From Streptomyces griseiscabiei (GTDB lineage: Bacteria; Actinomycetota; Actinomycetes; Streptomycetales; Streptomycetaceae), in contig NZ_JAGJBZ010000003.1 of the NCBI RefSeq assembly GCF_020010925.1, forward strand, positions 744,001-808,000: 64,000 bases of DNA. Direction: 5' to 3'. The position numbers and the translations under genes were made by a program. This document shows, one piece after another, positions 8,090-16,906 of the stretch (its first letter is position 1; each line of letters starts with the position of its first letter). The notes beneath the pieces are model-generated. The model searched no databases. It saw nothing but the letters and a program-made list of their open reading frames with translations, and was not told the origin of the DNA.

Positions 8090-8631
8090 GTGACCAGCCC
8101 GACAAGCCCCTCCTCCAGATCGTGGTCTGCGCGGCCGGAGTCGCCGGTGACGTCGGCAAACTGATCACCGCAGCGCACGAGCGGCAGTGGGACGTCGGTG
8201 TCGTCGCCACACCACAAGGGCTCGGCTTCCTCGACGTGGAGGCGGTGGAGAGCCAGATCGGACGCCCCATCCGCTCGGCCTGGCGCTCGGCGGGCGAGCC
8301 GCGCCCGACCCGGCCCGCCGACGCGATCACGGTCGCCCCGGCCAGCTTCAACACCGTCAACAAATGGGCCGCCGGAATCTCCGACAACCTCGCCCTCGGC
8401 ATCCTCTGCGAAGCTCCAGCCATGGACATCCCCATCGCCGTACTGCCGTACCTGAACTCCGCGCAGGCCGCTCACCCCGCATACCGCCGGAGTCTGGAGC
8501 AACTGCGCGAGATGGGGGTGCTCATCGGCTCGTACGAGCCTCATCGGCCGAAGGCGGGCGGAGGGGCCGGCCGCTACCGCTGGGAAGAAGTGCTGGAGTT
8601 GCTGGCCCCCAAGCTGTCCGCGCGGTCGTGA
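8086..8631 (+). CDS. Flavoprotein of the HFCD/CoaC-like family
   Basis: 181 residues starting at GTG 8086, coupled to the XRE gene by a GTGA overlap. The N-terminal LQIVVCAAGVAGDVGKLI strand-loop and the PASFNTVNKWAAGISDNLAL motif are the FMN-binding signatures of homo-oligomeric flavin-containing Cys decarboxylases (PPC decarboxylase, EpiD, UbiX-like). The Asn-rich PASFNTVNKW replaces the usual PA(T/S)ANT. Such XRE-flavoprotein pairs are common in Streptomyces without a defined function. It could oxidatively decarboxylate a substrate or act as a redox sensor for the regulator; this is not known. Confidence 0.8.
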   Translation: MSDQPDKPLLQIVVCAAGVAGDVGKLITAAHERQWDVGVVATPQGLGFLDVEAVESQIGRPIRSAWRSAGEPRPTRPADAITVAPASFNTVNKWAAGISDNLALGILCEAPAMDIPIAVLPYLNSAQAAHPAYRRSLEQLREMGVLIGSYEPHRPKAGGGAGRYRWEEVLELLAPKLSARS

Positions 8632-8717
8632 TCGGCCGCTGTGCTGGCGCTGGTCCCTGGGCGCGGGAATCGAGTGGCGCGCCCACACACTCGGCGGCCA
8701 CTCCCCACACATGACGG

Positions 8718-8741
8718 GGGCGGAGCCCAAAGGCTCCGCCC
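8718..8741. terminator. Bidirectional hairpin terminator
   Basis: GGGCGGAGCC and GGCTCCGCCC pair perfectly (10 bp) around a CAAA loop. The hairpin lies between the convergent flavoprotein and D/R-repeat protein genes. Confidence 0.75.
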
Positions 8742-8761
8742 GCAGGTCATGGGTCAGCGGC

Positions 8762-10060
8762 TCAGGGCCACACCAGGCAGTACGGCTGATGCCCCGCCTC
8801 GTGCAGGCGGTGGCTGAAGTCCTGCCATTCGTGGAGCAGTTGGTAGACGTTGAACGCGTCGCGGGGGCCGCCGCGGTCCGGGACCGTGGACCAGATGAAG
8901 GCCGCCGCGCCGACCGCTTCCTCGCCGATGCCTCGGAGGGGGTCGACGACGGTCATGGGGAGCTTCACGACGGCGTAGTCGGGGTGGAGGACGACCAGTT
9001 CGAGCGGGGGCACCTTGTGCAGGGGGACGCCTTCGATGCCGGTCAGCACCATCGCGGCCATGGTCTCCGGCTTGATCTTGGTGAACATGCCGTTCATGCC
9101 CAGCTCGTCGCCGCCGAGCTCCTCGGGGCGCATGGAGATCGGGACGCGGGCCGCGGTCGCGCCGTCGGGCGCGCCGAAGTATTTGTACGTCACCCCCACC
9201 CGACCACCATTCCTGCTCCCCGCCCGGAGCCGGTTGACCACGTGGTCCAGGCCGTCCACACGGTCCGCGCTCTCCACGCGGTCCGTACGGTCCGCACGGC
9301 TCCTGCGCTCCGCGCGACTCCTGCGATCCACCAGGTCAGGCCGGTCCATCCGGTCCGTCTGATCCATTCCGTCCACACGATTGACACGATCCACATGATC
9401 GGCGCGATCCATACGGTCCATACCGTCCATACGGCTGCGCCGCCCGATCCGCTCAGGCCCACCGCTCTGGATCCGGTCGGAACCACTGGACGGGACCCGG
9501 TCGGAACCGCTCGGAAGTCGGTCACCACCGGTCTCGGCCCGGCCGTCACCCGCTTCCGTACGGTCGGAGCGGTCGCTTCGGTCGGCCCGGTCGGCGACGC
9601 GGTCGGCGCGGTCCGTACGGTCGCCGCCGTCGCCGCGCGCGCCGTGTGAGTCGTGTGTGCCGTGTGCACCCTGCGGACCGTACACGCCTGGCCGACCCTG
9701 AGGGGAGTACGGGGGCTGTGACCCCGGCGACCCCACGGTGGGGGGCACGGCCGGAGCCGGCGGTACGGGGGGTACGGACGGCGCGGGCGGTCCCGGCGGC
9801 GGCGCCGGCGACGACCCCTGAGGACCCGGCGACGCGGAACCCGCCCCCGACCCGCTCAGCTCACCCGGCGCGCTCCGCTCGGTGGGCGCGCCCCGGTCCG
9901 GGGACCCGCCCCGGTCGGTCGACCCGCTCCGCTCCTGCCGGGTCTCCGCGGCCTCCTCCGCCTCGCGCCGGTGCCTGCCCCGCCGGGCACGACGAGGACC
10001 GAGGTCACCGGTCCCGTCACCCAGTCCGCCACCGCGATGCATATCTCCACCCGAACGCAT
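8762..10060 (-). CDS. Conserved Streptomyces protein with long Asp-Arg repeat region
   Basis: 432 residues. Residues 1-130 are Gly/Pro-rich and disordered. About 145-285 is a degenerate three-residue repeat dominated by DR (DRxDRxDR), strongly zwitterionic. The last 130 residues form an ordinary folded domain (VGVTYKYFGAPDGATAARVP to YCLVWP) that looks conserved. There is no signal peptide or membrane segment. It lies just upstream of and divergent from hemL. I do not recognise the fold. The repeat may be a tether or a phase-separating or polyelectrolyte segment. The coding assignment is supported by the conserved-looking C-terminus and codon bias. Confidence 0.7.
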   Translation of the reverse strand: MRSGGDMHRGGGLGDGTGDLGPRRARRGRHRREAEEAAETRQERSGSTDRGGSPDRGAPTERSAPGELSGSGAGSASPGPQGSSPAPPPGPPAPSVPPVPPAPAVPPTVGSPGSQPPYSPQGRPGVYGPQGAHGTHDSHGARGDGGDRTDRADRVADRADRSDRSDRTEAGDGRAETGGDRLPSGSDRVPSSGSDRIQSGGPERIGRRSRMDGMDRMDRADHVDRVNRVDGMDQTDRMDRPDLVDRRSRAERRSRADRTDRVESADRVDGLDHVVNRLRAGSRNGGRVGVTYKYFGAPDGATAARVPISMRPEELGGDELGMNGMFTKIKPETMAAMVLTGIEGVPLHKVPPLELVVLHPDYAVVKLPMTVVDPLRGIGEEAVGAAAFIWSTVPDRGGPRDAFNVYQLLHEWQDFSHRLHEAGHQPYCLVWP

Positions 10061-10181
10061 TTCTGGGCCGCGAGACCCCCGCCGCGCAACCCGATCATCG
10101 TGTCAGTGACCTCCCCCGCGACCGCCCGCCGAAACGTGCGCGCAAACACCAGTCGGCGGGAACTTCGGAGCCTCTGACACC

Positions 10182-11501
10182 ATGGCCTGTGTGAGCTATC
10201 CGTACGAAGCCCCAGTTTCGCAGACTCTTTTCGAGCGCGCGGCGGCCGTCACGCCCGGCGGCGTGAACTCTCCCGTGCGCGCCTTCCGCGCCGTGGGCGG
10301 TACGCCCCGGTTCATGGTGTCCGGTACCGGTCCGTATCTGACGGACGCCGACGGCCGCGAGTATGTAGATCTTGTGTGCTCGTGGGGTCCGATGATCCTC
10401 GGGCACTCCCGGCCCGAGGTGATCGCCGCCGTCCAGGAGGCCGTCTCGCGCGGCACCTCCTTCGGTACGCCCGGCGAGGGCGAGGTCGCGCTCGCCGAGG
10501 AGATGGTGGACCGCGTCGGGCCGCTGGAGCAGGTGCGGCTGGTGTCCAGCGGGACCGAGGCCACCATGTCCGCGATCCGGCTCGCCCGCGGGTTCACCGG
10601 CCGCGCCAAGGTGGTGAAGTTCGCCGGGTGTTACCACGGTCACGTCGACTCGCTCCTCGCGGCGGCGGGCAGTGGTGTCGCCACCTTCGCGCTGCCCGAC
10701 ACCCCGGGTGTCACCGGCGCCCAGGCCGGCGACACCATCGTGCTGCCCTACAACGACCTCGACGCCGTGCGCGCCGCCTTCGCCGCCCACCCCGGCGAGA
10801 TCGCCTGCGTGATCACCGAGGCGTCCCCGGGCAACATGGGCGTCGTCCCGCCGCTGCCGGGCTTCAACCAGGGCCTCAAGGACGTCTGCGCGGAGCACGG
10901 CGCCCTCTTCGTCTCCGACGAGGTGATGACCGGGTTCCGCACCAGCCGCGCCGGGTGGTTCGGGATCGACGGGGTCGAGCCGGACCTGATGACCTTCGGC
11001 AAGGTGATGGGCGGCGGCTTCCCCGCCGCGGCCTTCGGCGGCCGGGCCGACGTCATGGCCCGCCTCGCGCCCGCCGGGCCCGTCTACCAGGCCGGCACGC
11101 TCTCCGGGAACCCGGTCGCGACGGCCGCCGGGCTCGCGCAGCTGCGGCTGCTGGACGAGGCGGCGTACGGCGTCGTCGACGCGGTGTCCCGTCGGATCCA
11201 GGGGCTCGTCACCGACGCGCTCACCAAGGAAGGTGTCGCGCACACGCTGCAGCGCGCCTCCAACATGTTCTCCGTGTTCTTCACGGACACGCCCGTGCGG
11301 AACTACGAGGAGGCCAAGGCGCAGGAGTCGTTCCGCTTCAACGCCTTCTTCCACTCGATGCTGTCGCAGGGCGTCTACTTGCCGCCGTCGTCGTTCGAGT
11401 CGTGGTTCGTGTCGACCGCGCACGACGAGCGGGCGGTTCAGCGGATCGCCGACGCCCTTCCGGCGGCGGCGCGGGCAGCAGCGGAGGCTTCGGCAGCATG
11501 A
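10182..11501 (+). CDS. hemL: Glutamate-1-semialdehyde 2,1-aminomutase
   Basis: 439 residues, class III PLP aminotransferase fold. Seen are [32 protein letters not shown], the GCYHGH motif, SDEVMTGFR, and the PLP lysine in [17 protein letters not shown]. It converts glutamate-1-semialdehyde to 5-aminolevulinate in the C5 pathway of tetrapyrrole synthesis, in the cytosol. ATG 10182 is used; GTG 10191 is possible. Its stop overlaps the ATG of the phosphatase (ATGA), so they form an operon. The nearby cytochrome c maturation genes make a coherent haem neighbourhood. Confidence 0.97.
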   Translation: MACVSYPYEAPVSQTLFERAAAVTPGGVNSPVRAFRAVGGTPRFMVSGTGPYLTDADGREYVDLVCSWGPMILGHSRPEVIAAVQEAVSRGTSFGTPGEGEVALAEEMVDRVGPLEQVRLVSSGTEATMSAIRLARGFTGRAKVVKFAGCYHGHVDSLLAAAGSGVATFALPDTPGVTGAQAGDTIVLPYNDLDAVRAAFAAHPGEIACVITEASPGNMGVVPPLPGFNQGLKDVCAEHGALFVSDEVMTGFRTSRAGWFGIDGVEPDLMTFGKVMGGGFPAAAFGGRADVMARLAPAGPVYQAGTLSGNPVATAAGLAQLRLLDEAAYGVVDAVSRRIQGLVTDALTKEGVAHTLQRASNMFSVFFTDTPVRNYEEAKAQESFRFNAFFHSMLSQGVYLPPSSFESWFVSTAHDERAVQRIADALPAAARAAAEASAA

Positions 11502-12172
11502 GTGATTTGACGGTCGTCCACCTGATGCGGCACGGCGAGGTCGCCAACCCGGACGGGATCCTCTACGGCCGCCTCGGCGGGTACCACCTCTCCGATCTCG
11601 GGCGCCGGATGGCCGACCGGGTCGCCGAGCATCTGACGTCCCGGGACGTGACGTACGTCGTGGCCTCCCCGCTGGAGCGGGCCCAGGAGACGGCGACGCC
11701 GATCGCCAAGGCGCACGGCCTCGACCTCGCCACCGACGGGCGGCTGATCGAGGCGGACAACGTCTTCCAGGGCAAGACCTTCGGGGTCGGCGACGGCGCC
11801 CTGAAGCGCCCGGAGAACTGGAAGCATCTGGTCAACCCCTTCAAGCCGTCCTGGGGCGAGCCGTACGTCGACCAGGTCGTCCGGATGATGGGCGCGCTGG
11901 ACGCGGCGAAGGACGCGGCGCGCGGGCACGAGGCGGTGCTCGTCTCGCACCAGCTGCCGATCTGGATCGTGCGGTCGTACGTCGAGAAGCGGAAGCTGTG
12001 GCACGACCCGCGCCGGCGGCAGTGCACGCTCGCCTCGCTGACGACGTTCACGTACCAGGGGGACAGGATCGTGTCCGTGGGGTACAGCGAACCGGCGCGG
12101 GACCTGGTGCCGCCGCATCTGCTGGCGGGCGCCAAGCCGGTCAAGGGGAAAGACAAGGCCTTTGGTGCATAA
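11498..12172 (+). CDS. Histidine phosphatase family protein
   Basis: 224 residues of the phosphoglycerate-mutase/acid-phosphatase superfamily. The RHGE catalytic box is in [10 protein letters not shown], with [11 protein letters not shown] and the second His in [10 protein letters not shown]. Translation starts at ATG 11498 inside the hemL stop. Proteins of this type in Streptomyces lie constantly after hemL. The substrate is unknown; annotation as a mutase would be unsafe because most members are phosphatases. Confidence 0.9.
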   Translation: MSDLTVVHLMRHGEVANPDGILYGRLGGYHLSDLGRRMADRVAEHLTSRDVTYVVASPLERAQETATPIAKAHGLDLATDGRLIEADNVFQGKTFGVGDGALKRPENWKHLVNPFKPSWGEPYVDQVVRMMGALDAAKDAARGHEAVLVSHQLPIWIVRSYVEKRKLWHDPRRRQCTLASLTTFTYQGDRIVSVGYSEPARDLVPPHLLAGAKPVKGKDKAFGA

Positions 12173-12218
12173 GGGGGTTGGGGAACGGCGGGTCCGCCGG
12201 GCTGGTCGCGCCCGCGCG

Positions 12219-12246
12219 GCGGGGCCGCATATCGAGGCGGCCCCGC
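12219..12246 (+). terminator. Hairpin terminator after hemL-phosphatase operon
   Basis: GCGGGGCCGC pairs with GCGGCCCCGC (10 bp, loop ATATCGAG). It starts 46 bases after the phosphatase stop. A second weaker inverted repeat (CCGGTTCC/GGAACCGG) lies at 12262-12290, before the next gene. Confidence 0.6.
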
Positions 12247-12361
12247 GCCCCTGAACGTCATCCGGTTCCCCGGAGATCAAAAGGAACCGGAACGTCCTTT
12301 CGTCCCTCTCAGACGGTGTGCTTCACGTGAACCGATGCGTGAGCTGACCGAGGGGGATGCG

Positions 12362-13642
12362 ATGCCCGGAATTTCACGAAGGGGAATGCTCGGGCTCGGC
12401 GCGGGCGCGGCGGCGGTCGCGGGGCTGGGCCTGACGGGATGCGGTACGGGGCTCGGCGGCGAGCCGAGCGAGGCCGGTGGGTCCGGCGGCGCCGGGTCCG
12501 GCAAGGGCCCGGGGAAGAAGAAGCCGGGGAAGACCGCGAAGCCGCTGGGTGACGGGTCGACCTCGTACACGGGGAAGCAGCCGAACCAGCCGGAGAAGCC
12601 GCGTGCGCTGGCGCCCGGCGAGACGCCGCCGCAGTTCGTGGTGTTCTCCTGGGACGGGGCCGGGGATGTCGGGAACGGCCTTTTCGAGCGTTTCCTGAAG
12701 GCCGGGCAGGAGCACGGCGCCCATATGACGTTCTTCCTCTCCGGGATCTATCTCCTGCCGGAGTCGAAAAAGCGCGTGTACCTTCCGCCGAACAATGCGC
12801 CGGGCGCGTCCGACATCGGTTATCTGACGGACGAGCACATCAAGTCGACATTGGGACATGTGCGGACGGCGTGGCTCGACGGTCACGAGATAGGCACACA
12901 TTTCAACGGCCACTTCTGCGGCGGCAGCGGCTCCGTCGGGAACTGGACGCCCAAGCAGTGGCGCAGCGAGATCGACCAGGCGAAGTCGTTCGTGAAGGAA
13001 TGGAAGACCAACAGCGGCTGGACGGATGTCGAACCGCTGCCGTTCGACTACGACAAGGAGCTGATCGGCGGCCGTACGCCGTGTCTGCTGGGCCAGGAGA
13101 ACCTGCTGCCCACCGCGCGTGAGCTGGGCTGGCGCTACGACTCCTCCTCACCCGGCGGCCTCCAGGTCTGGCCCAAGAAGAAGGAGGGCATCTGGGATCT
13201 GCCGCTGCAGTCCGTGCCGTTCCCCGGCCGGAGCTTCGAGGTCCTGTCGATGGACTACAACATCATGTTCAACCAGTCGCAGAACTCCACCCAGGCGCCG
13301 CCCGCCAACTACCCGGCCTACCGCACCCAGGCCACCGGCGCGTACGTCGCCGGCTTCCAGCGCGCCTACGAGACCAACCGCGCGCCCCTGTTCATAGGCA
13401 ACCACTTCGAGGAGTGGAACGGCGGGGTCTACATGGACGCCGTCGAGGAGGCGCTGAAGCACATCGCGCGGGCCAAGGAGAAGGCCAAGGACGGGGAGAT
13501 ACGGATCGTCTCCTTCCGGCAGTTCGTGGACTGGATGGACGCCCAGTCGCCGGACGTCCTCGCCAAGCTCCAGACCCTCGGGGTGGGACAGGAGCCGACG
13601 GGGAGCTGGAAGGAGTTCCTGGGCGCCGGTTCGGCCGCCTGA
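12362..13642 (+). CDS. Tat-exported lipoprotein, polysaccharide deacetylase-like
   Basis: 426 residues from ATG 12362, preceded by GAGGGGG. The N-terminus has SRRGMLGLGAG (twin arginine) and a lipobox LTGC, so it should be a Tat lipoprotein on the outer face of the membrane. After a Gly/Lys-rich linker comes a NodB-like domain with the metal Asp in FSWDGAGD and the HxxxH in GTHFNGHF. It may deacetylate a cell-wall or exopolysaccharide sugar, although the catalytic loop is longer than in classic NodB enzymes. It is separated from hemL by a hairpin and lies upstream of the cytochrome c genes. Confidence 0.82.
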   Translation: MPGISRRGMLGLGAGAAAVAGLGLTGCGTGLGGEPSEAGGSGGAGSGKGPGKKKPGKTAKPLGDGSTSYTGKQPNQPEKPRALAPGETPPQFVVFSWDGAGDVGNGLFERFLKAGQEHGAHMTFFLSGIYLLPESKKRVYLPPNNAPGASDIGYLTDEHIKSTLGHVRTAWLDGHEIGTHFNGHFCGGSGSVGNWTPKQWRSEIDQAKSFVKEWKTNSGWTDVEPLPFDYDKELIGGRTPCLLGQENLLPTARELGWRYDSSSPGGLQVWPKKKEGIWDLPLQSVPFPGRSFEVLSMDYNIMFNQSQNSTQAPPANYPAYRTQATGAYVAGFQRAYETNRAPLFIGNHFEEWNGGVYMDAVEEALKHIARAKEKAKDGEIRIVSFRQFVDWMDAQSPDVLAKLQTLGVGQEPTGSWKEFLGAGSAA

Positions 13643-13707
13643 CCTGCGGATCAGGGGGTCGGCGACCCCGCCGTAAGCCCCCGAAACGGGCATGCGAAAC
13701 TTTTCAC

Positions 13708-14307
13708 ATGAGTGTCCGTACGAGCCGTGGTCGTGCCGCTTTGCTCTCCGCCGGGGCCGCCGCCCTGGCGCTGACGCTGTCCGCCTGTGCGGGCGGGGGC
13801 ATCGAGGGCGGCGGTGGTCAGACCGGCTTCATCACCGGCTCCGACGGGATCGCGACGGTGAAGAAGGGGGACCGGGACACCGCGCCCGATCTCTCCGGGA
13901 AGACCATCGACGGCGAGCAGCTCGACCTCTCCTCCTTCAAGGGCAAGATCATCGTCCTGAACGTGTGGGGCTCCTGGTGCGCGCCCTGCCGTGCCGAGGC
14001 CCCCAACCTGGTGAAGGTCTCCGAGGATCTCGCGGACCAGGGCGTGCAGTTCGTCGGCATCAACACCCGCGACACCAGCACCCGGCCCGCGGTCGCCTTC
14101 GAGGAGCGGTACGAGGTGAAGTACCCGAGCCTGTACGACCCCACGGGCAAGCTGCTGCTGCGCTTCGAGAAGGGCTCGCTCAATCCGCAGCTGATCCCCT
14201 CCACGCTGGTCGTCGACCGGGAGGGCAAGCTCGCGGCGCGCACCCAGCAGGCGCTGAGCGAGGAGAAGCTGCGCAAGATGCTCGAGCCGATCCTCGCGGA
14301 GAAGTGA
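13708..14307 (+). CDS. TlpA/ResA-like membrane-anchored thiol-disulfide oxidoreductase
   Basis: 199 residues. A lipoprotein signal (LTLSAC lipobox) is followed by a thioredoxin fold with the active site GSWCAPCRAE and the cis-Pro in LIPSTLV. Family members (ResA/CcsX) reduce the haem-binding cysteines of apocytochrome c outside the membrane. It is the first gene of a run: the ccdA start lies one base after its stop, followed by resB and ccsB, which supports that job. The start is ATG 13708. Confidence 0.92.
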   Translation: MSVRTSRGRAALLSAGAAALALTLSACAGGGIEGGGGQTGFITGSDGIATVKKGDRDTAPDLSGKTIDGEQLDLSSFKGKIIVLNVWGSWCAPCRAEAPNLVKVSEDLADQGVQFVGINTRDTSTRPAVAFEERYEVKYPSLYDPTGKLLLRFEKGSLNPQLIPSTLVVDREGKLAARTQQALSEEKLRKMLEPILAEK

Positions 14308-14308
14308 C

Positions 14309-15109
14309 GTGATGGTGTCGGGGATGTCCGATCCGGTCATGGCCGCCGCGCTGACCACGACCGCCGCCGAGCTGAACAGGACCGTGTTCGACGGCGCCCT
14401 GCTGCTCGCCCTGCCGATCGCCGTGCTCGGCGGGCTCGTCTCCTTCTTCTCGCCCTGTGTCCTGCCGCTCGTGCCCGGCTATCTGTCGTACGTCACCGGC
14501 GTCGGCGGAACCGATCTGGCCGAGGCCCGCAAAGGGCGGATGGCGGCCGGGGCCGGGCTGTTCGTGCTCGGGTTCACCTTCGTGTTCGTCTCCGGCGGCG
14601 CGCTCTTCGGGTACTTCGGGCAGACGCTGCTGGAGCACCAGAGCGTCCTGACCAAGGTGCTCGGCGGGCTCATGATCGCCATGGGGCTGTTCTTCATGGG
14701 CCTGATGCCCTGGTTCACCCAGCGCGAGTTCCGCTTCCACACCAAGCCCGCCACCGGTCTGGTGGGCGCCCCGATACTGGGCGCGCTCTTCGGCATCGGC
14801 TGGGTGCCCTGCATCGGCCCGACCCTGACCTCGGTCAACGCTCTCGCCCTCGACCAGGCCAGCGCCGGTCGCGGGGCGCTGCTGATGGTGGCGTACTGTC
14901 TGGGGCTGGGCCTGCCCTTCGTGCTCGCCGCGGTGGCCTTCCGCAAGGCGCTCGGCGCCTTCGCCTGGGTCAAGCGGCACTACGCGTGGGTGCTGCGCAT
15001 CGGCGGCGGAATGATGATCACGATCGGACTGCTCATGCTGACCGGCGCCTGGGACCGCATCATTCAGGAGATGCAGGTCTGGTCCGCCGGCTTCACCCCT
15101 GGGATCTGA
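14309..15109 (+). CDS. ccdA: CcdA-family cytochrome c biogenesis thiol-disulfide transporter
   Basis: 266 residues, six predicted membrane helices. The paired cysteines of the DsbD-beta/CcdA family are present: FFSPCVLPLVPGY in helix 1 and GIGWVPCIGPTL in helix 4. It carries reducing power from cytoplasmic thioredoxin to the extracytoplasmic TlpA-like protein. Translation starts at GTG 14309, with ATG 14312 or 14324 as alternatives. The resB start is three bases after its stop. Confidence 0.94.
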   Translation: MMVSGMSDPVMAAALTTTAAELNRTVFDGALLLALPIAVLGGLVSFFSPCVLPLVPGYLSYVTGVGGTDLAEARKGRMAAGAGLFVLGFTFVFVSGGALFGYFGQTLLEHQSVLTKVLGGLMIAMGLFFMGLMPWFTQREFRFHTKPATGLVGAPILGALFGIGWVPCIGPTLTSVNALALDQASAGRGALLMVAYCLGLGLPFVLAAVAFRKALGAFAWVKRHYAWVLRIGGGMMITIGLLMLTGAWDRIIQEMQVWSAGFTPGI

Positions 15110-15112
15110 GCG

Positions 15113-16906
15113 ATGACGACGACCGACTCCGGCAACCGCGAGAAGAACGCCGGCCCCCGTCCGCCGGGCGGCGACCGCGCGAACCCCGCCGGGCGTGGCG
15201 ACGCGGCCCCCGGCAGGAGCGACGACAACGACCTCGGGGCCGCCGGTTCGCAGCTCTCCACCGCCCCGCAGGAGGAGGCCCCGAACCTCCCCTCCCTGGG
15301 CGCGATCGGGTGGGCCCGCTGGTTCTGGCGGCAGCTGACGTCCATGCGGATCGCGCTGCTGCTGCTCTTCATGCTGTCGCTCGCGGCGATCCCCGGCTCC
15401 CTGATCCCGCAGTCCGGCCAGGACGAGACCAAGGTCGCCGACTTCATGGAGCGGCACGACACCCTGGGGCCGGTCTACGAGAAGCTCGGGCTGTTCCACG
15501 TCTACGGCTCGGTGTGGTTCTCCGCGATCTACATCCTGCTCTTCGTCTCGCTCATCGGCTGCATCGTGCCCCGCACCTGGCAGTTCGTCGGCCAGCTGCG
15601 CGGCCGTCCACCGGGCGCGCCCAAGCGGCTGACCCGGCTGCCCGCGTACACGACCTGGCGCACGGAGGCCACGCCGGAGCAGGTGCGCGAGGTCGCGCTG
15701 ACGACGCTGCGCAGGCGGCGGTTCCGCTCGCACCTCGTCGGGGACGCGGTCGCCGCCGAGAAGGGCTACCTCCGGGAGGCGGGCAACCTCGCCTTCCACA
15801 TCGCCCTGATCGTGATGCTCATCGCCTTCGCCTGGGGCCAGCTCTACCGCTCCGAGGGCAACAAACTGATCGTCGAGGGCGACGGCTTCTCCAATGTCCT
15901 GACGCAGTACGACGACTTCAAGTCCGGCAACCTCTTCACCGCCGAGGATCTCAACCCCTTCAGCTTCGACCTCAAGAACTTCCGCGGCACCTACGAGGTC
16001 AGCGGCCCGAACAAGGGCACCCCGCGGATCTACGAGGCCTCCGTCGACTACACGGTCGGCGCCCACGGCAAGGCGCGGTCGACCAAGATCGAGGTCAACA
16101 AGCCGCTGGAGATCGGCGACTCCAAGGTCTATCTCGTCAGCCACGGCTACGCGCCCGTGATCACCGTCCGGGACGCCAAGGGCAAGGTCGTCTTCAGCGA
16201 CGCCGCGCCGCTGCTGCCGCTGGACTCCAACGTCACCTCCTCCGGGGCGATCAAGGTCCTGGACGGCTACACGAACGCCGAGGGGCAGCGGGAGCAGCTC
16301 GGTTTCCAGGCGTTCTTCCTCCCCTCCTACGGTGGCAAGAACACGGCGGTGGTCTCGCAGTTCCCCGCGCTCCTGAACCCGGTGCTCAACCTGGAGCCGT
16401 ACCACGGTGACCTCGGGGTCGACTCGGGTGTGCCGCAGAGCGTGTACCGGCTGGAGAAGCGGAAGCTGAAGGCGTACAAGGACTCCAAGGGCGCTCAGGT
16501 CCGGGAGAACCTGAAGCCGGGGGAGACGATGACGCTGCCCGGCGGGAACGGCACGGTCACCTTCGACGGGGTGAAGGAGTGGGCCGGGTTCCAGGTCACC
16601 CAGCAGCCCGGGAGCGGGTGGGCGCTCGGTGGGGCGGTCACCGCGATCCTCGGTCTCGCCGGGTCGCTGTTCATCCAGCGGCGGCGGGTGTGGGTGCGGG
16701 CGGTGGCCGGGCCGGACGGGGTGACCGTCGTGGAGATGGCGGGGCTCGGGCGCAGTGAGTCGGCGAAGGTGCCGGAGGAACTGGGCGACCTGGCCGCGCT
16801 GGTGCACGAACAGGCCCCGACCGCCGCCGAGGCCGACCCCGAGAAGACCACCTCCACCCCGACCCCCCGAACCCCAGCCGCACCTTCCGAAGGGGCTGAC
16901 CAGTGA
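15113..16906 (+). CDS. resB: Cytochrome c biogenesis protein ResB/Ccs1
   Basis: 597 residues. A disordered N-terminal 60 residues precedes membrane helices at about 75-95, 125-150 and 220-245. A large extracytoplasmic domain (about 250-500) and a final helix (ALGGAVTAILGLAGSLFI) follow. The C-terminal 70 residues are cytoplasmic and Glu/Thr/Pro-rich. ResB with CcsB forms the system II haem lyase that attaches haem to apocytochrome c. Its stop overlaps the GTG of ccsB (GTGA), so they are coupled. Confidence 0.95.
   Translation: MTTTDSGNREKNAGPRPPGGDRANPAGRGDAAPGRSDDNDLGAAGSQLSTAPQEEAPNLPSLGAIGWARWFWRQLTSMRIALLLLFMLSLAAIPGSLIPQSGQDETKVADFMERHDTLGPVYEKLGLFHVYGSVWFSAIYILLFVSLIGCIVPRTWQFVGQLRGRPPGAPKRLTRLPAYTTWRTEATPEQVREVALTTLRRRRFRSHLVGDAVAAEKGYLREAGNLAFHIALIVMLIAFAWGQLYRSEGNKLIVEGDGFSNVLTQYDDFKSGNLFTAEDLNPFSFDLKNFRGTYEVSGPNKGTPRIYEASVDYTVGAHGKARSTKIEVNKPLEIGDSKVYLVSHGYAPVITVRDAKGKVVFSDAAPLLPLDSNVTSSGAIKVLDGYTNAEGQREQLGFQAFFLPSYGGKNTAVVSQFPALLNPVLNLEPYHGDLGVDSGVPQSVYRLEKRKLKAYKDSKGAQVRENLKPGETMTLPGGNGTVTFDGVKEWAGFQVTQQPGSGWALGGAVTAILGLAGSLFIQRRRVWVRAVAGPDGVTVVEMAGLGRSESAKVPEELGDLAALVHEQAPTAAEADPEKTTSTPTPRTPAAPSEGADQ

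Noticed and set aside
8632..8710. Possible small RNA or tRNA after the flavoprotein gene
   Set aside because: No cloverleaf, anticodon arm or TTCGAATC-type T-loop could be found; only a terminator hairpin follows.
1..8761. Attachment-site direct repeats flanking the accessory region
   Set aside because: No tRNA gene or matching direct repeats could be found by eye within the window; the left end is missing.
8711..9649. 312-codon plus-strand frame opposite the D/R-repeat gene, full of VRTVRTA-like repeats
   Set aside because: It is the complement of the DR repeat; the minus-strand frame has the conserved C-terminal domain and better codon bias.
9230..9650. Regularly spaced repeats resembling a CRISPR array
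   Set aside because: The period is only about 9 bases and it is in-frame coding sequence (DR triplets); there are no spacers, leader or cas genes.
14180..16807. 875-codon minus-strand frame across ccdA and resB
   Set aside because: It is antisense to well-supported cytochrome c genes and has a His/Arg/Gly-rich composition typical of GC-rich shadow frames.
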